This document shows positions 1-5,795 of a stretch of 6,266 nt of DNA, piece after piece; the first letter of the stretch is position 1, and every line of letters begins with the position of its first letter. Source of the DNA: an uncultured Clostridia bacterium (GTDB lineage: Bacteria; Bacillota; Clostridia; Oscillospirales; Ruminococcaceae); contig CALGTU010000009.1 of assembly GCA_937901465.1 (NCBI GenBank), positions 1 to 6,266 of the forward strand, in the 5' to 3' direction. A model generated the notes under the pieces. It saw only the letters and a program-made list of their open reading frames with translations, had not been told where the DNA came from and searched no databases. A program made the translations under genes and the position numbers.

Positions 1-20
1 CGGGAGATTTTTTGTTATAT

Positions 21-2072
21 TTACAGAAGAACTGTTTCCTCTATCTTAATATTTTCTCCTGCAGATAAATCTCCTGAGTCACTTTCATAATCTGTATAGA
101 TTATTGCATAACTTGAAAATTTGTCTGTTCTGAATCTGAATTCATTCTTTCTTTCATCAAAAATTCCGTCGATGATTTCTGCCTTGTTGTTATGAACTCT
201 TACTATGTTGTAAACTCTTGTAATACCTTCTTTATGAAGAAGAAGTTCATCGGGAATTCTTATTGTTATCCAGATGTCATCAACTGTTTCTGTTATCTTC
301 TGAGGATTTCTGTTTCCGACTTTTTTGAAGAGATTTACATCAAGATACATTCCGATATTCATGCCTTCAGAAATTACTTCTTCTGTTTTCTTCTTGTCAT
401 CATCAGAAACTGTTTCGTCTGCGTTATCAACTTCAAGATAAATCACAATATCTTCGCCGTTTTTAATAGCCTTTTTGTCTTCAGCTGTAAGAACGATAAT
501 ATCTTCAATTGTTGTTTTTTCAGGGATTTCAATGTCCGCTTCGCCTACATTGTCTTCTGTTATTGTCGAATTCATTTCATCACCCTTTGGTAACGCTGAG
601 TCCGGCAAAGGATCATCAGGTGTTTCTGAATCTGTTCCGGAGCCTGAATCAGAACTATTGTCTGAAGGAGGGTTAGAAGGATATCCGAGATAATATTTTA
701 CAAGCATTGTTGTTTCTGAAGTATCTCCGTTATCATCAAAAGAATATCTTTCTGAACGGGAATTTGTCATTTCTTCTTCTGAAGCAAAACGATAAAGACT
801 GTTTTCGTCTGTTTTAAGTTTAAGAACGATATAATATTCATTGCCACGGATGAACATTTTGTTTTCCATAAGACTTTCTTCGCCGTTTTCATTTACGACA
901 GTATAATAAGGCGCTCCGTCTGCAACATAATTCGCAGAAGAATCTGTTATTGTAATCTTCGGGCTGACATATCCTCTTATATAGAATTTTTTTAAAACAT
1001 CACTTGAAACGGTAACATCAACTTCATCTATATAAATATAGTTTGTTATTTCAAAATCATCTGATATTTCATAGCCTTTTGTTGTTACATAGGCTGTGTA
1101 TTCTCCTACAGCGGCAGGAGGTGTTGTTGAATCATATGACAAATCTGCATTTCTGTAATTTACAGCAGAAACCGAGGCGATATTTTCTGTCCATCCGTTA
1201 TCTGTCAATGTCAGATTTGCTGCTATATCATATTGTGTTCCCGGTTCGCCGCCCTGGTCGTCTGCTTTTATAGAATAACTTACTTCAAGCCCGCAACCAT
1301 CTCTTTTACATACGGCAGAAATTTTATTTACTTCATCTGTGTTATATTCAAAGTCATGGCCGAGTTTACCTATCATTACTTCTGATTTTTTAAGATGTGT
1401 TGTGCAGGATTCATCGGAAAAGGCGTTGTTACAGTCATTACATTCATAGTATTCCTGAATAACTCCGTTTTCTGTGCAGGTTGCTTCCTTTATTTCGGTG
1501 TGATGAGTTACATTTTCATGTTCACATCCACCATATACATCAAAATCACCTGAGCCTGCTGTGAATGAAGTTATATAAGCATCAGGATATGTATCACCGC
1601 CATAGTTTGCCCAAAGATATACATAATATGCGCTGCCTTCTGTTTTACAATCCACTACACCGTCATTAAAAGTTACACTTACAGTCTGGCTTTTCCCCGA
1701 GCCGACTCTGTCATATGTTCCGCCTGCATTCCATGTTACAAATCCGCAATCAGCAGGGGTATCAGGCCAGGCTGGATAATTATGTGAATCAGCATAATTC
1801 CCTACGTCTGTAAAATCACCGTCATTAAATTTTTGGGTCTGAACCGATATTCTTGCCTTCGCTGGCGCCAAATTGGTTCCTCCTACCGTATAAGAAAGAC
1901 TGAATCCCTTAAGGCATCCGCTTTCATAAAATTCAATATTACTTACTGATATATTATTGAGAGCAAACGCCTCAACATTTACCGCAGATAAATTCGCCAC
2001 AAGCGGAATAAACATCATTATTGAAATAATTGTAGCAAACAGTCTGCTGTATTTATAGTTTGTTCTTTTCAT
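21..2072 (-). CDS. Large secreted multidomain surface or extracellular protein
   Basis: A 683-aa exported protein of unknown exact role. Residues 1-37 form a Sec signal peptide: basic start MKRTNYKYSR, a hydrophobic core at about 11-30, and possible cleavage after VEA35 or AFA37. Residues 38-182 look like a beta-rich extracellular domain. Residues 183-226 form a cysteine/histidine module (CEH, ATCTENG, YYECNDC) of a kind common in secreted clostridial proteins, continued by GKLGHDF and a C255/C260 pair. Residues about 263-345 resemble an MBG/YDG-like beta domain ending in VGEYTAYVTTKGY. A Ser/Asp/Pro/Gly-rich linker covers about 464-498. Residues about 515-661 form a second beta-rich domain ending FSSYAIIYTD, a module often placed just before a wall anchor. 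Here only about 22 acidic residues follow, with no LPXTG motif, membrane helix or dockerin, so it is probably released or held non-covalently. The start is fixed by GGAGG (minus strand, 2082-2086) 9 nt upstream. The gene is monocistronic with its own promoter. Binding to polysaccharide or cell wall is only a guess. Confidence 0.9.
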   Translation of the reverse strand: MKRTNYKYSRLFATIISIMMFIPLVANLSAVNVEAFALNNISVSNIEFYESGCLKGFSLSYTVGGTNLAPAKARISVQTQKFNDGDFTDVGNYADSHNYPAWPDTPADCGFVTWNAGGTYDRVGSGKSQTVSVTFNDGVVDCKTEGSAYYVYLWANYGGDTYPDAYITSFTAGSGDFDVYGGCEHENVTHHTEIKEATCTENGVIQEYYECNDCNNAFSDESCTTHLKKSEVMIGKLGHDFEYNTDEVNKISAVCKRDGCGLEVSYSIKADDQGGEPGTQYDIAANLTLTDNGWTENIASVSAVNYRNADLSYDSTTPPAAVGEYTAYVTTKGYEISDDFEITNYIYIDEVDVTVSSDVLKKFYIRGYVSPKITITDSSANYVADGAPYYTVVNENGEESLMENKMFIRGNEYYIVLKLKTDENSLYRFASEEEMTNSRSERYSFDDNGDTSETTMLVKYYLGYPSNPPSDNSSDSGSGTDSETPDDPLPDSALPKGDEMNSTITEDNVGEADIEIPEKTTIEDIIVLTAEDKKAIKNGEDIVIYLEVDNADETVSDDDKKKTEEVISEGMNIGMYLDVNLFKKVGNRNPQKITETVDDIWITIRIPDELLLHKEGITRVYNIVRVHNNKAEIIDGIFDERKNEFRFRTDKFSSYAIIYTDYESDSGDLSAGENIKIEETVLL

Positions 2073-2110
2073 TTTAAAATACCTCCATCAGATTTAAAAT
2101 TTGTTTTCAG

Positions 2111-2140
2111 CTTATATTAAAACAATTATTTAATTGTCAG
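2111..2140 (-). promoter_or_regulatory. Sigma-A-like promoter of the secreted-protein gene
   Basis: On the minus strand, CTGACA (2135-2140) is a one-mismatch -35 box and TATAAG (2111-2116) a one-mismatch -10 box, separated by 18 bp. The predicted start near 2104 leaves a leader of about 32 nt that contains the GGAGG ribosome binding site. A perfect 6-bp-arm palindrome, CAATTA-TT-TAATTG (2123-2136), fills most of the spacer and overlaps the edge of the -35 box. This is a plausible operator position, but in AT-rich DNA it could be chance. Confidence 0.55.
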
Positions 2141-2251
2141 AATATCGGCTTTTAACGCGGGTAAAAGTTCTGTTGCCTCTGTCGAAAAATTCCTGTTTTT
2201 AAGCCCTTCAATCCAGATGATGTTTGTAACGCCGTAATATTTTTTCGGCAT
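2126..2251 (-). CDS. Possible 41-aa small protein, unrecognised
   Basis: An uninterrupted 41-codon ORF starts MPKKYYGVTNIIWIEGL and ends ALKADILTIK before TAA. An in-frame TGA lies two codons before the ATG, so no longer version exists. AAAGGG lies 9 nt upstream of the ATG and could serve as a weak ribosome binding site. The composition looks protein-like (mixed charge, Trp, an amphipathic C-terminal half), with no signal peptide or membrane helix. Against it: its 5' end lies inside the left arm of the 2220-2369 palindrome, its last codons overlap the -35 box of the secreted-protein promoter, and no clear promoter precedes it. It could be a genuine small protein, a fragment of an older gene, or chance. 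I do not recognise a family. Confidence 0.25.
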   Translation of the reverse strand: MPKKYYGVTNIIWIEGLKNRNFSTEATELLPALKADILTIK

Positions 2252-2369
2252 TTTTCATAACCCTTTTTATCAACAACCCGCCCGCCTTGTGCGAATCGAG
2301 GATGGGCGGGTATTCGGTTTCTTAAGGGATATTATATATCATCCGACGTTACAAAGGTGTTACAAACAT
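2220..2369. repeat. Imperfect palindromic element of about 150 bp with GC-rich tip
   Basis: Several inverted segments nest around one centre near 2294. The outer arms are 2220-2233 and 2356-2369: 14 bp, all paired except one G-T wobble, with ATGTTTGTAAC opposite GTTACAAACAT. Inside them CGG (2246-2248) pairs with CCG (2343-2345), CCCTT (2261-2265) with AAGGG (2324-2328), ACCCGCCC (2276-2283) with GGGCGGGT (2304-2311), and CCTTG (2285-2289) with CGAGG (2297-2301), around the loop TGCGAAT. Ordered, co-centred arms of this kind suggest a MITE/REP-like element or a structured RNA, not chance hairpins. No target-site duplication is obvious at the ends. The tip is not followed by a clean T-tract on either strand, so it is a poor simple terminator. 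Confidence 0.6.
2348..2366 (+). promoter_or_regulatory. GTTACAAA direct repeats at 11-bp spacing
   Basis: GTTACAAA occurs exactly at 2348-2355 and 2359-2366, an 11-bp period. A degenerate copy, GTTATAAA, sits at 2392-2399, exactly 33 bp (three periods) after the second copy. An inverted exact copy lies at 2223-2230. Established knowledge: SARP-family regulators bind short direct repeats spaced about one helical turn apart (11 or 22 bp). The response regulator encoded next door (2524-3297) has a SARP-like output domain, so these are candidate operator half-sites. The alternative is that the second repeat is only the terminal arm of the surrounding palindrome. Confidence 0.35.
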
Positions 2370-2402
2370 AAGAAAATATGTAATGCTTTGTGTTATAAAA
2401 TG

Positions 2403-2419
2403 TATATCAATGATATAAT
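2403..2419 (+). promoter_or_regulatory. Plus-strand extended -10 promoter with overlapping 15-bp palindrome
   Basis: TGATATAAT at 2411-2419 matches the extended -10 consensus TGnTATAAT. There is no good -35 box at the usual distance (TTGTGT at 2388-2393 would need a 20-bp spacer), consistent with an activator-dependent or extended -10 promoter. A perfect palindrome, TATATCA-A-TGATATA (2403-2417), overlaps the -10 box and could be a repressor site. AT-rich intergenic DNA produces such matches fairly often. Confidence 0.35.
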
Positions 2420-2425
2420 TCAAAG

Positions 2426-2508
2426 GGGATAATTAACAAAACGGCTGTGAAAACAGAAAATAACTAAAAAAATACGAGAACTCACTTTTTAAAGTTCTCG
2501 TATTTTTT
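2426..2508 (+). ncRNA. Candidate plus-strand small RNA of about 80 nt
   Basis: Transcription from the extended -10 box at 2411-2419 would start near 2426 and stop at the strong hairpin terminator at 2467-2508, giving an RNA of about 80 nt. It would carry an internal hairpin, CTGT-GAAA-ACAG (2445-2456), closed by a GNRA-type tetraloop. No ORF of useful length lies in it. It would run antisense to the tail of the response-regulator transcript. The terminator is already explained by that operon, so the case rests on the promoter and the tetraloop hairpin. This is an inference. Confidence 0.25.
2467..2508 (-). terminator. Bidirectional Rho-independent terminator of the two-component operon
   Basis: A perfect 16-bp stem pairs 2467-2482 with 2493-2508 around a 10-nt loop. 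The inner ten pairs are TACGAGAACT with AGTTCTCGTA, flanked by six A-T pairs. On the minus strand the hairpin begins about 15 nt after the response-regulator stop codon and is followed by a run of seven T. The mirrored A and T tracts mean it should also stop plus-strand transcription. Confidence 0.88.
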
Positions 2509-2523
2509 ATCTGTATTCTTTTT

Positions 2524-3297
2524 TTATTTGAACATAAGCAAAGCACAGGTTTCCTCTGCCCAGCTGTATTGCATCATATATTCACCGTGAAATTCAGGCT
2601 TACCGCTTTCAAGATAACTGATATAATCGCATTTGATAAGGTTGGTATCAATTCGGTAAAACGGGGTTTCGTGACATAAAACATCCTCTGCGCCGACTGT
2701 CTTCATGGTGTTTTTCAGATCCATTACAAGCTGGCGGAGATACGCTGAATTCTTGGCATCATCAGTATTGCTCGGGAATAATACGGCACATATCTGTTTT
2801 GCAGTCATCCCTGCACCTTTGCGGTCTACAAGAAATGCAAACAGTTCCTTTGTCTTTAACCGTTTGAATACAAGCGGTTTATTTTTTGCATAAATCTCAA
2901 AATTGCCGAAACATTTCACCGTAAGCAGTTTTTCATTCTGATGAATTCCTTTGATATTATCAATTTCTCCCTGAACATCTTCTGCTGATATAGGCTTCAT
3001 CAGATACCCTGAAGCGTGAAGCTTGAATGCAGGAATTGCATATTCCTCATATCCTGTGCAAAAAACTATTTTGCAACAGGAACGGGCTTCAAGAATCGAT
3101 TTGGCAAGTTCAAGTCCGCCCATACCACGCATATTGATATCGAGAAAAGCAACATCTATCGGGTTGTTGCGCGCATAATCAAGGGCAGCTTCACAATCTG
3201 AAAATTTTACAACTTCCGTAATATCTGGCGAAACTTCAAGTGCTGCAACAAGCGCACCCAACATCAATGCTTCATCATCAACTGCTATTGCAATCAT
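2524..3297 (-). CDS. Response regulator: CheY-like receiver plus SARP-like DNA-binding domain
   Basis: A 257-aa cytoplasmic transcription factor, the partner of the upstream kinase. The receiver covers about residues 1-115. Acidic pocket D7/D8, phospho-acceptor D53 in FLDINM, switch T81 in FCTGYEEYA and K101 in MKP are all present, so it should be phosphorylatable. The output domain (about 124-220) starts LLTVKCFGNFEIYAKNKPL and continues with LKTKELFAFLVDRKG, LFP and AYLRQLVMDLKN. This is the winged-helix fold of SARP/transcriptional-activator proteins, not the LytTR or AraC domain often partnered with this kinase class. The tail (KCDYISYLESGK, HGEYMMQYSWAEE) resembles the first part of a bacterial transcriptional activator (BTAD) domain, cut short. 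The start is supported by AAGGAGG (minus strand, 3305-3311) and the 4-bp ATGA overlap with the kinase stop, which suggests translational coupling. Targets are unknown; the repeats at 2348-2399 are candidates. Confidence 0.93.
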   Translation of the reverse strand: MIAIAVDDEALMLGALVAALEVSPDITEVVKFSDCEAALDYARNNPIDVAFLDINMRGMGGLELAKSILEARSCCKIVFCTGYEEYAIPAFKLHASGYLMKPISAEDVQGEIDNIKGIHQNEKLLTVKCFGNFEIYAKNKPLVFKRLKTKELFAFLVDRKGAGMTAKQICAVLFPSNTDDAKNSAYLRQLVMDLKNTMKTVGAEDVLCHETPFYRIDTNLIKCDYISYLESGKPEFHGEYMMQYSWAEETCALLMFK

Positions 3298-5144
3298 TTG
3301 TCTGCCTCCTTCGGAATTGTTATTATAACTTTAGTGCCGACACCTACGGTGCTTTGAATATCAAGATTACCGTTTACCATAACCCTGAGTCGTTCACGGA
3401 TGTTGCGCAATCCCAGATGCTTTTTCTCGTCTATAAGAACGCTTGTATCAAACCCTGCGCCGTCATCGGTCACCGAAATGCAGTAATCTGTGTCGGTTTC
3501 ATAAGAAACCACATTGATTGTGCCCCCTCGTGACAACTTCATCAGGCCGTGCTTTATCGCATTTTCAACAATCGGCTGAACAGTCAGTGCGGGAATACGA
3601 AAGTCATCACAATTCATTTCAAATGTAAAGGTCATATCGGGAAATCTCACATTTTCAATACTGATATAATGGTGTACATGTTCCATTTCCTGCGACATGA
3701 GTATAGGTTTCGGATTATCGAGTTCTCTGAAATTTCCTCTCAGATATTTCGCAAAGTTATGCACAAGATTACCTGCTTTCGGCGGGTCAAGTTTACAAAG
3801 CTGTTCGATACTTCCGAGAGTGTTATAAATAAAGTGAGGGCGTATCTGGCTCATCATGGTAGAAATTCTACTTTCTGTAAGCTGGGCATTGAGAGTTATT
3901 CTTTCCATCTCAAGTTCCTTTGCTTTTGCTGCCACATTTATGTTGTGGGGAATAAGTTTCAGCACCATAATTATCGTTACAACAAGCAGAATTATAAAAA
4001 CATATTTAGAAATCATCCCGCCGTCCCAGACGCCTATCCATGTTGCGACAGCATCGCCGAGAAATGCGAGTAATGGAAGAAATGCTCCGATATACAGCCA
4101 GCGTTTTTTTTCTTCTGAACCTATAAACTCTTTTATCAGACAAACCGAAATTACAATATTTGCTGCAGTTTGCATAACAATCCACCAGATCCATGTGTCA
4201 TAAAAATATACATCTGTTATAATCGGCAGAATAAGGAATACGGCATCTGACACGCATAAAAGAATTACCGCCAATTCACAGACTCTTTTCGTTGTTTCGA
4301 GAAAACACGAGATGCCCATTGATAAGAAGAGCATATAAAATATCATCGAAAAACCAAGAATGGTAGTATTTGAAACTATGGATTCGTTCCAGAAAGAAAT
4401 ACCGTCAGAACTGTATACAAAGTAGAATCCCGCAAATAAAACCATAAGCCCCATAAGCCAGATAATCCTGCTGTTTTTTATGTGTATCAGACTTGAGAAA
4501 AGTGCAATACCAAGGAAAACTACAGAAACGAGTACTAATAGCATACCTACATTTCTCTGAGATTCGCCACCGATCAAAACACCTTTTTCAAAGTTGATTC
4601 CTGCCCATAAAGCCAGTGATGAAAGCATTTCGTCAATCGCTGTTTCGTTTCCGAAACTATGAGGGTTATGAATCAGGATTTCAATCGTTTCATTGCTGTT
4701 ACTTGTCAGGGAATATGCTTCCCATCTGACGCCGCAACCCGAATCCCCATACAAAGGATTTTCTGCGTCAAATACAAACGGCTCGTTTCCTGCTTCGTAA
4801 AATGTCAGATTGATATGGTCTATAAAGAAAGCAACAGGCATTTCTTCTCTGTAAATACCAATGTATTCACCATCGGGAGTAAGCATATGAAAATTTCCTC
4901 GCAAGGTAACATCGCCCTTTGTAGAAGGAATATGTTCTCCCTTAACAATCTCGTGCCATTCACCGTCTCCGATGCGATACTCGCCTTCAAAATACACCTG
5001 CGCAATCAAAGCGGGTTCGGCTTGTGCACTCGTGCTGTTATTGAACCACAACAAGAGAATTGCAAGTAAAAGCAGAAGCGGGATACACAAAATCTGTAAA
5101 TTTATTTTTTTGAATATCTGTAATTTATTTTTATAATCCGGCAT
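3294..5144 (-). CDS. LytS-like sensor histidine kinase with ectodomain and seven membrane segments
   Basis: A 616-aa membrane sensor kinase. One N-terminal membrane segment or signal anchor (about 17-34) is followed by an extracytoplasmic, probably beta-sandwich domain (about 41-190) with Cys137 and the signature ENPLYGDSGCGVRWEAYSL. Next come seven hydrophobic segments at about 200-220, 225-247, 258-280, 289-309, 318-337, 347-372 and 377-397. This is the 7TMR-DISM layout, in which the outer domain binds a ligand, often a carbohydrate or envelope molecule. A short coiled-coil-like linker (about 403-428) leads to the His_kinase domain with the phospho-acceptor H437 in IRPHFIYNTL. The HATPase domain has the N-box QPIVENAIKHG (N528), DDGAGFD (D560, G562, G564), GLRNIRERL and GVGT. 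All catalytic motifs look intact. The start is set by CGGAGG (minus strand, 5150-5155) five nt before the ATG, and a strong promoter lies just upstream. It is the first gene of the operon with the response regulator. The ligand cannot be read from sequence. Confidence 0.94.
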   Translation of the reverse strand: MPDYKNKLQIFKKINLQILCIPLLLLLAILLLWFNNSTSAQAEPALIAQVYFEGEYRIGDGEWHEIVKGEHIPSTKGDVTLRGNFHMLTPDGEYIGIYREEMPVAFFIDHINLTFYEAGNEPFVFDAENPLYGDSGCGVRWEAYSLTSNSNETIEILIHNPHSFGNETAIDEMLSSLALWAGINFEKGVLIGGESQRNVGMLLVLVSVVFLGIALFSSLIHIKNSRIIWLMGLMVLFAGFYFVYSSDGISFWNESIVSNTTILGFSMIFYMLFLSMGISCFLETTKRVCELAVILLCVSDAVFLILPIITDVYFYDTWIWWIVMQTAANIVISVCLIKEFIGSEEKKRWLYIGAFLPLLAFLGDAVATWIGVWDGGMISKYVFIILLVVTIIMVLKLIPHNINVAAKAKELEMERITLNAQLTESRISTMMSQIRPHFIYNTLGSIEQLCKLDPPKAGNLVHNFAKYLRGNFRELDNPKPILMSQEMEHVHHYISIENVRFPDMTFTFEMNCDDFRIPALTVQPIVENAIKHGLMKLSRGGTINVVSYETDTDYCISVTDDGAGFDTSVLIDEKKHLGLRNIRERLRVMVNGNLDIQSTVGVGTKVIITIPKEADK

Positions 5145-5192
5145 TTTTTCCTCCGAAATTTATACTCAGCAGTTTGACTTTATATCGTGAAA

Positions 5193-5221
5193 ATTATAAC
5201 ATCCAATCCTTGTATAGTCAA
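5193..5221 (-). promoter_or_regulatory. Strong sigma-A promoter of the kinase-regulator operon
   Basis: On the minus strand, TTGACT (5216-5221) and TATAAT (5193-5198) are separated by exactly 17 bp, a near-perfect vegetative promoter. The predicted start near 5186 gives a leader of about 41 nt ending in the CGGAGG ribosome binding site. TTGACTTTATA on the plus strand at 5174-5184 is an inverted, 9-of-11 match to the -35 region (5211-5221), giving a dyad centred on the -10 box that might be an operator. Confidence 0.8.
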
Positions 5222-5312
5222 GATTATGGGCTATAAAACAGTTAAAATAATGTTCCCTTCGTAAATCAAGGGGTTTGTTGCAGTCAGAAATTTTTCTAAA
5301 GCATAACAAAAT

Positions 5313-5337
5313 CCCCGTAGACAGCATATCTACGGGG
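5313..5337 (-). terminator. Terminator-like hairpin upstream of the kinase promoter
   Basis: A perfect 9-bp stem pairs CCCCGTAGA (5313-5321) with TCTACGGGG (5329-5337) around a 7-nt loop. On the minus strand it is followed by ATTTTGTT, a moderate T-tract. It would stop read-through from the small membrane-protein genes before the kinase promoter. It lies about 170 nt after the 5506 stop codon, so it may be a second, backup terminator. Confidence 0.6.
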
Positions 5338-5353
5338 TTATTAGTCGTTGTTG

Positions 5354-5492
5354 TCATAAAACTTCTTTATTAGTAGCACCCCCTTTGGCAATCCGTAATA
5401 AACAATCAAGGGTATCGAGTTTGTGGCTCGGTACCCTTGTTACTTCTATTCTGTCATTACCCTTCGGGTGTCCTTTTCTGATGTCTTTATAA
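5354..5492. repeat. Nested imperfect palindrome of about 140 bp with 13-bp core hairpin
   Basis: The core is a 13-bp stem (5407-5419 with 5427-5439, one G-T wobble, loop TTTGTGG). Outward from it, around the same centre (about 5423), AATA (5397-5400) pairs with TATT (5447-5450), GG (5387-5388) and AAT (5390-5392) with CC (5460-5461) and ATT (5456-5458), CACCC (5377-5381) with GGGTG (5466-5470), and ATAAA (5356-5360) with TTTAT (5486-5490). It begins about 14 nt after the stop codon of the 95-aa gene. It could be a structured 3' UTR, a MITE-like element or a compound terminator; on the minus strand the core is followed by ATTGTTTATT. The sequence is unrelated to the 2220-2369 element, though the architecture is alike. 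Confidence 0.45.
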
Positions 5493-5505
5493 GCTGTATA
5501 TCTTA

Positions 5506-5793
5506 TTAAATTCCGAATATAAGATCTAATATTCCTTTATGAAAAAAGCTTGGGTCAAAACCATAGTTTGTACTGATAAAAAGGATAAGGGCAAACATAA
5601 CTATTGCTGAAAGTATCGCTATTACCGAGGTAACGATATTTATTTTTATAAGGTGTGTTTCTTTCTTTTTAAGTGAAAATACTATCGCTATTATCGCAAC
5701 TATTAGGCCTTCGATTGAAAATCCCATTAATCCGAGAACAAGGGCAAGAACAGAAACAAGCATTGATGGTATATGAAATTTTTTCTCTGTCAT
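5506..5793 (-). CDS. Small integral membrane protein, three hydrophobic segments
   Basis: A 95-aa hydrophobic protein. A short polar N-terminus (MTEKKFHIPS) leads into a glycine-containing hydrophobic hairpin (about 11-24 and 25-41). The basic loop LKKKETHLIK (41-50), a third membrane helix (about 51-74) and a short tail with aromatic residues follow. The hairpin, basic loop and helix layout resembles small DUF4190-type membrane proteins of Firmicutes, but I cannot assign the family with certainty and no enzymatic motif is visible. AAAGGGG (minus strand, 5803-5809) lies 9 nt before the ATG, and only 2 nt separate that ATG from the stop of the upstream gene, so the two are almost certainly co-transcribed. 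The ORF ends with two consecutive TAA codons. Confidence 0.75.
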   Translation of the reverse strand: MTEKKFHIPSMLVSVLALVLGLMGFSIEGLIVAIIAIVFSLKKKETHLIKINIVTSVIAILSAIVMFALILFISTNYGFDPSFFHKGILDLIFGI

Positions 5794-5795
5794 AT

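Noticed and set aside
1..14. CGGGAGA followed by six T at the left edge, as half of a terminator downstream of the secreted-protein gene
   Set aside because: It fits the inner arm of a bidirectional terminator, but the partner arm would lie outside the window, so it cannot be supported.
192..593. 133-aa plus-strand ORF opposite the secreted-protein gene
   Set aside because: Cys/Phe/Asn-rich reverse-frame translation with no ribosome binding site; the minus-strand frame has clear domains.
571..600. LPKGD in the linker of the secreted protein as a sortase-like motif
   Set aside because: It is internal (residues 494-498), lacks the Thr-Gly of LPXTG and is not followed by a hydrophobic helix and basic tail.
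2327..2345. Minus-strand TATAAT at about 2331-2336 as a promoter for the 41-aa ORF
   Set aside because: No acceptable -35 at 16-18 bp; the nearby TTGTAA copies are 12 and 23 bp away. The sequence is also part of the palindrome arm.
3549..4073. 174-aa plus-strand ORF opposite the kinase gene
   Set aside because: Antisense shadow of a well-supported kinase; rich in Phe, Cys, His and Ile as expected of a reverse frame, with no domain or ribosome binding site.
5166..5357. 63-aa minus-strand ORF beginning MTTTTNNPVDML
   Set aside because: It runs through the 5313-5337 hairpin and the kinase promoter, its GGGGG-containing Shine-Dalgarno candidate is about 21 nt from the ATG, and its composition is not protein-like. 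Treated as chance.
5334..5386. Alternative pairing of minus-strand GGGGT (about 5378-5383) with ACCCC of the 5313-5337 hairpin, as an attenuator
   Set aside because: Only five base pairs, and the kinase operon has its own strong promoter downstream of the hairpin, so attenuation would not control it.
5459..5469. Small ACCC-TTC-GGGT hairpin after the 95-aa gene as its terminator
   Set aside because: A four-pair stem with a 3-nt loop and no T-tract; it is better read as one arm of the larger palindrome.
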